This document shows positions 58,638 through 64,000 of a stretch of 64,000 nt of DNA, in pieces. The first letter of the stretch is position 1, and every line of letters starts with the position of its first letter. Position numbers and translations under genes: made by a program. Location: positions 1 through 64,000 of the forward strand of contig DASXEW010000001.1 in NCBI GenBank assembly GCA_036489885.1, read 5' to 3'. The DNA is from Candidatus Baltobacteraceae bacterium. Its GTDB lineage: Bacteria > Vulcanimicrobiota > Vulcanimicrobiia > Vulcanimicrobiales > Vulcanimicrobiaceae. Under the pieces are notes generated by a model. That model was given only the letters and a program-made list of their open reading frames with translations. It did not search any database and was not told where the DNA came from.

Positions 58638-59431
58638 TCGTGCCCGACCGGCGTTAAACTTACTTCGTCGATGATCTCGCCGGCGCGAGTGGTCGCGCGG
58701 TCGAGTGCCTTCGAATCTGCATCGTTCCACGGGCGCGTTCCGTAAACGGAGATCCAGGCGGCCGGTTTCCCGCCGCGAACGATCTCGGATTTTGCGATTT
58801 CCGAACCCTCACCGCCGGCGCGCTTCGTTTCGGCTGCCGGTTTCGACGGCTCGAAGCCGAACGACGCCATGTCGACGTGAATTGCGGCGCGACTCGCGTG
58901 CGTCGCGACGAGTAGTTCCTTCAGAACCTCGGTAATCTCGGCGTTGAAGCTTGATATCATGAGCGGAGGCAACGCGCCTTTCGTGACCTGCGCGTGAAGC
59001 GTGTGCCAGTCGTCGAGATCGTTGAGCAACGTGGCATCCAGAATGCTCTCGTCGTCCAGCCCGACGAACGCGCGCTGAACCTTGGCCATCAGTAACGGCT
59101 TTTTGCGGCGTATGCTCTCGTTGTGCTTGCGAATCGTTTCGGCGTCGAGGTTCTGAGCGTTCTTACGAACCCAGGCTTCGGTCTCCATGTACGTCGGATG
59201 TTGCGTGCTGACGAATTCGATGAATGCGTCACGATCGAATCCGAGCGCATTAGCGGTAGTCTCGTCAAAGCCGCCCGTCCCGTGGCGGTAGCCGGCCGGA
59301 AGCCGGCCACTCGCGTGGAGCAAGACCTTCAGCCACATCCGTGGCAGGTGGCAGACCCCGAGGGGCCCGACCGCCGAGGTGCTGACGATGGGAACGACGG
59401 GCGGCGCGCTGCCGTTTTTCGAGGTTGCCAT
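58634..59431 (-). CDS. DUF5069-domain protein
   Basis: The 265 residues begin with a Pro/Val-rich lead (MATSKNGSAPPVVPIVSTSA) and then the DUF5069 pattern: VCHLPRMWLKVLLHASGRLPAGYRHGTGGFDETTANALGFDRDAFIEFVSTQHPTYMETEAWVRKNA, continuing KHNESIRRKKP. The C-terminal 100 residues are less conserved and include an acidic/basic stretch. Function of the family is unknown. ATG 59431 marks where similarity to coding sequence begins; the divergent thymidine kinase starts 57 bases away. It overlaps the convergent PilZ gene by 4 bases. Confidence 0.8.
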   Translation of the reverse strand: MATSKNGSAPPVVPIVSTSAVGPLGVCHLPRMWLKVLLHASGRLPAGYRHGTGGFDETTANALGFDRDAFIEFVSTQHPTYMETEAWVRKNAQNLDAETIRKHNESIRRKKPLLMAKVQRAFVGLDDESILDATLLNDLDDWHTLHAQVTKGALPPLMISSFNAEITEVLKELLVATHASRAAIHVDMASFGFEPSKPAAETKRAGGEGSEIAKSEIVRGGKPAAWISVYGTRPWNDADSKALDRATTRAGEIIDEVSLTPVGHD

Positions 59432-59448
59432 GGCGGGCCGCCTTTGCG

Positions 59449-59464
59449 TGCCAGGCACCTGGCA
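59449..59464. repeat. Second copy of palindrome TGCCAGG-CA-CCTGGCA
   Basis: These 16 bases are identical to 13547-13562; here the outer bases also pair (G...C), extending the arms to eight. It lies in the middle of the divergent promoter region between the DUF5069 and thymidine kinase genes, so it could be a protein-binding site or a small mobile repeat. Confidence 0.7.
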
Positions 59465-59487
59465 CCTTGCAGCCACACGCTGGGGTT

Positions 59488-60114
59488 GTGGCAAAGCTGT
59501 ACTTCCGCTATTCGGCGATGAACGCCGGCAAGTCGACCGCCCTTCTGCAGGTCGCGCACAACTATGAAGAGCTGGGACGCGAGGTCGCAATCTTCAGCTC
59601 GCATCTCGACGATCGTTTCGGCATCGGGCAGATCACGTCGCGCCTAGGGATTCAGCGACGCGCTGCAACGTTCGACTCCAAGTTCGATTTCTCCGAAGCG
59701 TTCGAATCGCGCTCCGTCGATGAATTCGCGTGCATCCTCGTCGACGAGGCCCAATTTCTCACGCGTGAACAAGTGCGGCAGTTGCACCGCATCGCGCACG
59801 TCGGTGAGATTCCAGTCATCTGCTACGGAATCCGCAGCGACTTCCTCGGCGAGCCCTTCCCGGGAGCCGCGTATCTGCTGACGCTCGCCGATAGTCTCGA
59901 AGAGTTGAAAACGGTGTGCCCGTGCGGGCGCAAGGCGACGATGAATCCGCGCGTCGACGCTTGCGGTAACCGGATTACGCTCGGCGAACAGATCGGCATC
60001 GAAGGCGAGCATAATTATATCTCGCTGTGCGGCGCGTGTTTTTATAAAGACAATGCGGCGGTCCCCCGGCTACGCGCCTTCGGCTCTACCCTAGGGATGA
60101 CAAAAGGGGCTTAA
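59488..60114 (+). CDS. tdk: Thymidine kinase
   Basis: This 208-residue salvage enzyme phosphorylates thymidine. It shows the P-loop AKLYFRYSAMNAGKSTALLQ, ILVDEAQFL with the catalytic Glu, CYGIRSDFLGEPFPGAAYLL (lasso), and the zinc-ribbon Cys pairs CPCGRKA and CGACFYK. GTG 59488 begins VAKLYFRYS, the usual start. The last 17 residues (VPRLRAFGSTLGMTKGA) are encoded by a degenerate inverted copy of the TGTCATCCC repeat, which supplied a new C-terminal end. It overlaps the convergent M20 gene by 29 bases. Confidence 0.95.
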   Translation: MAKLYFRYSAMNAGKSTALLQVAHNYEELGREVAIFSSHLDDRFGIGQITSRLGIQRRAATFDSKFDFSEAFESRSVDEFACILVDEAQFLTREQVRQLHRIAHVGEIPVICYGIRSDFLGEPFPGAAYLLTLADSLEELKTVCPCGRKATMNPRVDACGNRITLGEQIGIEGEHNYISLCGACFYKDNAAVPRLRAFGSTLGMTKGA

Positions 60115-61495
60115 CGCTCTTCGCGTCGCCGAGATCCCAAAAGAGCGACGTCATCATCAGCAACGCTTCACGCGCTACCGACGCGAGCAGATGCTCGTTG
60201 ACCGCGTGCTGCGAGCACGCCGGATAGGAGTGTGGAATCCAGATCGTCGGCAAGCCGAGGTCGTGCGCGAAAACGGCGTTCGGTAACGAGCCGCCGAGAT
60301 TCGGCAAGAGCGCGATGTCTTTGTTCGTTGCACTCGCAAGCGATTCGGCAATCCACGCCACCCACGGATTATCCGGATCGAGACGCGTCGCATCGAAGTA
60401 GCCTTTTTTCGCGCGTTGCAATTGGACGACGGCAAAGCCGCGCGCATCCAGATGCCTGCGAAGCGCGGGCAAGAAACCTTCGGGATCGCTGCCGACGACG
60501 AACCGAAGCGAACAATGCGCGCTCGCTTTTCCGGGAATTGCATTGACCGGCCGCTCGGGATTGCCCGCACCGAAGGCCAAAATCTCGAACGTGTTCCAGC
60601 CGTAGACTTTCTCGGGCGGTGAAAGTCCGGGTTCTCCCCAGTCCGGGTCTATCTCGGGCGAATCGTCGCCTTCGCCGATCGCGAGATCGCGCACCAGCTC
60701 TCGCACGCGTTTGGGCAGCTCGCGCGGAAGCCAGCCGTCGACCAGGATCTGTCCGCGCGGACTCGTTATCGTTGAAAGCGCGTGCGATAAGATCACGGCG
60801 GGATTTGCAAGCGCACCACCCCAGTTGCCCGAATGATGCGAGCCTTCGCGCAGATCGACCGTCATGTCGAAATTGAATGAGCCGCGATTGCCCAAAAAGA
60901 TGGTCGGACGTTCGGCTGTGATGCGCGGACCGTCGGAACCGATGAAGACGTCGGCTGCGAGCGCCGCTCGTTCGCGAATGCAAACGTCGCGCAGACCGGG
61001 TGAGCCGGCTTCCTCGCCGGTCTCGATCAGAACCTTACAGTTGAAGCCAAGGCGTCCACGTGCCCGGACGACGGCTTCGAGCGCCGCGATGTTGATCAGA
61101 TGCTGGCCCTTGTTGTCGGCTGCACCACGGCCGTAAAGACGATCGCCTTCGCGCACCAGCGTCCAGGGCGAAAGGCCCTCGCGCCAACGGCCTTCCATCC
61201 CCATTACGACGTCGCCGTGACCGTACGTCAACACCGTGGGGAGCGACGTGTCTTCGATGCGCTCGGCAAAAAGAAATCCGCCCGCTCGCGGATTCGGATT
61301 GTCCCAGACGCACGCGGTGAAACCGGCGCGCTCGAGTGAGGGCGCAAGCTCGTCTTCGAGATAGGCGCGCATGACGTCCACGCGAACGTCGGCTTGGCTC
61401 TCGGTTGGAATCGCAACGCGGCGCGCGAGATCGGCGACGAAATCTCCGCCGTCGAAATAGGCCGCGGCTAGTTCTAGAGCCCCGTTTCCTGCCAA
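60086..61495 (-). CDS. M20-family metallopeptidase
   Basis: The 469 residues show the M20 zinc pattern: LTYGHGDVVMG (His, then Asp), LYGRGAADNKGQHLI (bridging Asp), IETGEEAGSPGL (catalytic and metal Glu), SDGPR, and the late IPHSYPACSQHAVNEHL (metal His). It resembles dipeptidases and acylaminoacid hydrolases of the ArgE/DapE/CPG2 type. It starts with TTG 61495, overlapping the persulfide dioxygenase by 22 bases on the same strand, so the two are co-transcribed. Substrate unknown. Confidence 0.92.
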   Translation of the reverse strand: MAGNGALELAAAYFDGGDFVADLARRVAIPTESQADVRVDVMRAYLEDELAPSLERAGFTACVWDNPNPRAGGFLFAERIEDTSLPTVLTYGHGDVVMGMEGRWREGLSPWTLVREGDRLYGRGAADNKGQHLINIAALEAVVRARGRLGFNCKVLIETGEEAGSPGLRDVCIRERAALAADVFIGSDGPRITAERPTIFLGNRGSFNFDMTVDLREGSHHSGNWGGALANPAVILSHALSTITSPRGQILVDGWLPRELPKRVRELVRDLAIGEGDDSPEIDPDWGEPGLSPPEKVYGWNTFEILAFGAGNPERPVNAIPGKASAHCSLRFVVGSDPEGFLPALRRHLDARGFAVVQLQRAKKGYFDATRLDPDNPWVAWIAESLASATNKDIALLPNLGGSLPNAVFAHDLGLPTIWIPHSYPACSQHAVNEHLLASVAREALLMMTSLFWDLGDAKSVKPLLSSLG

Positions 61496-62823
61496 GCGTC
61501 CCAGCCGCCGCGCATGTGCACGACATCCGAAAAGCCTTCACGCTGCAGCAAGCTGACGGCGATCGAGCTGCGATAACCGCTCTTGCAGTGTACGGCGATC
61601 GGACGGTTCGGATCGAGGTCGCGCATGGTTCCGATCAGCCGGTTGAGCGGCATGTGCACGGCGCTTGAAAGATGGCCCGACGACCATTCGGCCGGCCGCC
61701 GTACGTCGACGACCTGCACGTCCGGCTTCTTGATGGCGGATGCGAACTCCGGCGGATCGAGGAGTGCCACCGACGCGACCGGCATGTTCGCCGCTTTCCA
61801 GGCTTTCATGCCGCCCGACAAAAATGCCGTCGCGCGGTCGATGCCGACGCGCGCTAATCGCAATTGCGATTCGCGCACGCGCTCTTCGTCTTCGGCCACG
61901 ACGATGACGTCGTTCTCGAGTCCAACGATTGTGCCGGCCCATACGGCAAACTGTCCATCGAGGCTGATGCTGATCGAACCCGGAACGTGCCCCGCGCCGT
62001 ACGCGTCTTCATCGCGTGTGTCCAGGACGATGGCGCCGGCTTCGTGCCGTGCGCGAACGTCCTGCGGTGAGAGCGGCTGAGGTGCTTGCAGCTGATCGAG
62101 CGGCGTTGCGCCTTTGCGATTCAGCTCGACGTCCGTCGCAAAATAACCGGGACGGTCGGGGAGCTCGGAGGTCAATAGTTCGACAAACGACGCTTTGTCG
62201 GGAGCTTGCAGCGCATAATTCGTCTGACGTTCGCGACCGATCGTCGAGCTGCGATCGGTGCTCATCGCGCGACCGCACAGCGAACCCGCGCCGTGCGCGG
62301 GAAATACCGCAACGTCGTCCGGAAGCTTCATGAGCTTGCCGTGCAGGCTGTCATACAACATTGCGGCGAGGTCTTTGGGATCGCCACCCAAATCCGGACG
62401 GCCGACGTCGCCGATAAACAGCGTGTCGCCGGTGAGTACCATCGCCGGCTTTGCCAATTCGTCTTGGACGACGATGCTGATGCTTTCCAGCGTGTGTCCC
62501 GGCGTCTCGAGAAACGCAAGGCGGCAATTGCCGACAAGCAGCTCGTCGCCTTCATGTACATCGACGTGCGGAAACGTCGCGTGGGCACGGGCGCCGAGAT
62601 AGATTTGTGCGCCCGTGCGTGCGGCCAGCTCTTGATGTCCGCTTACGAAGTCGGCGTGTAGGTGCGTCTCGATCACGTAGCAGATCTTGAATCCGTGTTC
62701 TTCGGCTTCGCGCAGATAGATTTCGACGTCGCGTTGAGGATCGACGACGGCTGCGACGCCGTCGGAACCGATGAAATACGATGCATGCGCAAGACAGCTT
62801 AGAAAAAACTGTTGAAAATACAC
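61474..62823 (-). CDS. Persulfide dioxygenase-type fusion: metallo-beta-lactamase plus two rhodanese domains
   Basis: The 449 residues start YFQQFFLSCLAHASY, followed by the metal motif THLHADFVSGH (near 55), ETPGHTLES, LTGDTLFIGDVGRPDL and VFPAHGAGSLCG. Two rhodanese domains follow: the first (LDTRDEDAYGAGHVPGSI) lacks an active Cys, the second (VDVRRPAEWSSGHLSSAVHMPL) has it in AVHCKSGYRSS. The layout matches CstB/BlhA-type enzymes that oxidise persulfides during sulfide detoxification. GTG 62823 is preferred over ATG 62838 because GGAGG stands 6 bases before it and the protein then begins at the conserved motif. Confidence 0.92.
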   Translation of the reverse strand: MYFQQFFLSCLAHASYFIGSDGVAAVVDPQRDVEIYLREAEEHGFKICYVIETHLHADFVSGHQELAARTGAQIYLGARAHATFPHVDVHEGDELLVGNCRLAFLETPGHTLESISIVVQDELAKPAMVLTGDTLFIGDVGRPDLGGDPKDLAAMLYDSLHGKLMKLPDDVAVFPAHGAGSLCGRAMSTDRSSTIGRERQTNYALQAPDKASFVELLTSELPDRPGYFATDVELNRKGATPLDQLQAPQPLSPQDVRARHEAGAIVLDTRDEDAYGAGHVPGSISISLDGQFAVWAGTIVGLENDVIVVAEDEERVRESQLRLARVGIDRATAFLSGGMKAWKAANMPVASVALLDPPEFASAIKKPDVQVVDVRRPAEWSSGHLSSAVHMPLNRLIGTMRDLDPNRPIAVHCKSGYRSSIAVSLLQREGFSDVVHMRGGWDAWQETGL

Positions 62824-62885
62824 GGCTCGCCTCCGCAATGGGATTGCGGTGGTATCCAGGCGCCTAAGGCCGAATTCCCTGCCGC

Positions 62886-63830
62886 GTGAATATCGTGATT
62901 ACCGGCGGCAACGGCTTCATCGGCCGGCGTCTCGTCCGACGCCTCTTAAAGCGTCCTGAGCTAAAGCGGCTCGTCCTTTTCGACGTCGCCGTTCGAGGTG
63001 GCATCGACGACCCACGCGCTGAGGAAATCGCAGGCGACGTAGGTGATGCCGCGACCGTTGCACGCGTCATCGCAACCGGAACGACGAGCATCTTCCATCT
63101 CGGCGCGGTTGTCAGCGCAGGCGCCGAGGCCGATTTCGATCTCGGAATGCGCGTCAATCTCGAAGGCACACGTAACGTCCTTGAAGCCTGCCGGCGGCTC
63201 GGAACTTCACCGCGGCTGGTTTTCGGAAGCAGCGAAGCCGTTTACGGCGGCGCATTGCCGGCCGTGATCGACGACGACACACCGCTCTATCCGCAGACGT
63301 CGTACGGCGCGCAAAAAGCATGCGGCGAGCTCTTGATCAGCGACTACAGCCGTAAGGGCTTCATCGACGGGCGCTCGCTGCGATTCCCGACAATCGTCGT
63401 GCGGCCGGAACCGAACCTCGCGGCGTCGACCTTTACGTCGACGATCATCCGCGAACCGCTTTCGGGTCGCGCGACCGACTGTCCGGTGAGCAGCGATTCG
63501 GTGATGACGTTGATGTCGGTCGAAAAGCTGCTCGATTGCATCGAGCTTGCGCACGAGCTTCCCGCAGCGGAATTCGGAACGCACCGCTCACTCTTGCTGC
63601 CCGCAATTTCCGCATCGGTCAGCGACATCATCGAAGCGGTCCGGCGCGCGGGGGGAGCCCAAGCCGCCAACCGTATTACGATTCGTCCGGATCCGAAGAT
63701 TCAGCGAATCGTCGACACGTGGCCGCGCGCAGTATTCGCGCAACGTGCGACCGCGCTCGGGCTCACAGCCGACGCGAGCGTCGATGCGATAATCGCATCG
63801 TATCTTGCCTCTTTGCCATCCCGAGCGTAG
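62886..63830 (+). CDS. NAD-dependent epimerase/dehydratase, D-erythronate dehydrogenase-like
   Basis: The 314 residues form a short-chain Rossmann enzyme: MNIVITGGNGFIGRRLVRRLL (GxxGxxG), FDVAVRGG, the segment FHLGAVVSAGAEADFDLGMRVNLEGTRNVLEACRRLG, Ser in VFGSSEAVYGG, and YxxxK as SYGAQKACGELL. LRFPTIVVRPEPN and STIIREPLSG point to the DenD-like subgroup acting on four-carbon sugar acids, though the substrate is not certain. GTG 62886 is the start. The last residues and stop (PSRA) come from the first unit of the repeat array at 63814. Confidence 0.88.
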   Translation: MNIVITGGNGFIGRRLVRRLLKRPELKRLVLFDVAVRGGIDDPRAEEIAGDVGDAATVARVIATGTTSIFHLGAVVSAGAEADFDLGMRVNLEGTRNVLEACRRLGTSPRLVFGSSEAVYGGALPAVIDDDTPLYPQTSYGAQKACGELLISDYSRKGFIDGRSLRFPTIVVRPEPNLAASTFTSTIIREPLSGRATDCPVSSDSVMTLMSVEKLLDCIELAHELPAAEFGTHRSLLLPAISASVSDIIEAVRRAGGAQAANRITIRPDPKIQRIVDTWPRAVFAQRATALGLTADASVDAIIASYLASLPSRA

Positions 63831-63910
63831 CGGCGCCATTGTCATCCCGAGCGTGGCGGCGCCATTGTCATCCCGAGCGTAGCGGCGCGCGGCGCCGCGT
63901 AGTCGAGGGG
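63814..63910 (+). repeat. 26-bp tandem repeats at the 3' end of the epimerase gene
   Basis: Three units start at 63814, 63840 and 63866, each with the core CATCCCGAGCG-TGGCGGCG or CATCCCGAGCGTAGCGGCG; the third continues GCGTAGTCGAGGGG. The first unit encodes the last codons and TAG of the epimerase. From 63911 to the window end (90 bases) no gene or signal is seen. Confidence 0.85.
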
Positions 63911-64000
63911 CGCGAGACAGCAATCCGGGTCGCGTAACGATCGTCGCAAATTGCGGGCACGATCGTGCCCTCGGTCTTCTCGCATCGTTTCGCGGCCGGC

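Overview
The window is about 60 % G+C by eye, gene-dense, and reads as a chromosomal segment of a diderm, probably uncultured soil bacterium. Diderm is inferred from an RND efflux pump with periplasmic adaptor, an AsmA-family protein, lipoproteins and TRAP/ABC periplasmic binding proteins. The mix of families, the many GTG/TTG starts, the weak or absent Shine-Dalgarno sites and the habit of coupling genes by 4-base NTGA overlaps would fit a lineage such as Candidatus Eremiobacterota (WPS-2), but that is a guess; no rRNA or tRNA gene is present to settle it. No phage, plasmid, CRISPR or intact insertion sequence was seen.

Layout. 0-3 kb: tail of a secreted Ig-like protein, then a leftward operon of an SsuA-type binding protein, its permease and a DsrE-like protein. 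2.8-4.05 kb: a frameshifted serpin gene between two inverted 45-bp repeats. 4.1-8.4 kb: branched-chain amino-acid operon leuA-ilvC-leuC-leuD behind a promoter, an 18-residue leader peptide rich in Ile/Leu/Val codons and a terminator/antiterminator pair, a complete ribosome-mediated attenuator; the LeuA it controls lacks the usual C-terminal leucine-feedback domain. 8.4-14.1 kb: repeats, a class III CoA transferase, a lipoprotein, a double GNAT protein, a membrane diguanylate cyclase, and rpsF-ssb. 14.3-19.0 kb: a lower-GC island with a GT25/sulfotransferase-like/GH16 fusion, an Och1-like glycosyltransferase, two small unknowns and a 5'-truncated carbamoyltransferase. 19-23 kb: a STAND-type ATPase with a C-terminal winged helix coupled to a tautomerase, remnants of two genes, and an FMO-type monooxygenase whose collapsed pseudogene copy lies next to it.

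23-33 kb: AsmA, a Crp/Fnr regulator, a DEAD-box helicase with a strong 5'UTR hairpin, a 7TM-GAF membrane protein, a zinc-ribbon protein with infA, a secreted crystallin-fold protein, and a MarR/DoxX-like/VOC module with two near-identical operators, followed by a thiol dioxygenase and a GNAT enzyme. 33-37 kb: a ModA-like binding protein diverging from a TRAP binding protein that is coupled to a half-length and a full-length MmgE/PrpD protein. 37-48 kb: a large metzincin-like metalloprotease, a chemotaxis receptor, a stand-alone MASE4-like membrane protein, an amidohydrolase, a Dyp peroxidase, an RsbW-like ATPase, an EamA transporter with an ArnT-like glycosyltransferase, and HdeD. 48-58.6 kb: a tightly packed leftward array, adaptor, RND pump, 57-residue membrane peptide, Ser-rich protein, FMN hydroxy-acid oxidase, BNR-repeat protein and MoaD/ThiS-like protein, next to a divergent two-component system and a PilZ protein. 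58.6-64 kb: DUF5069 protein, thymidine kinase, M20 peptidase, persulfide dioxygenase and an NAD-dependent epimerase.

A recurrent intergenic repeat (core TGTCATCCCGAGCGTAG, often ending GTAGTCGAGGG) appears in at least seven places, twice fused to the same GAAA-loop terminator and twice reading into the 3' ends of genes. The best candidates for new biology are the near-leaderless leu attenuator paired with a LeuA without its feedback domain, the three-domain glycan enzyme, the repeat-flanked serpin cassette, the small membrane protein coupled to the RND pump, and the oxidase/BNR/MoaD-like operon.
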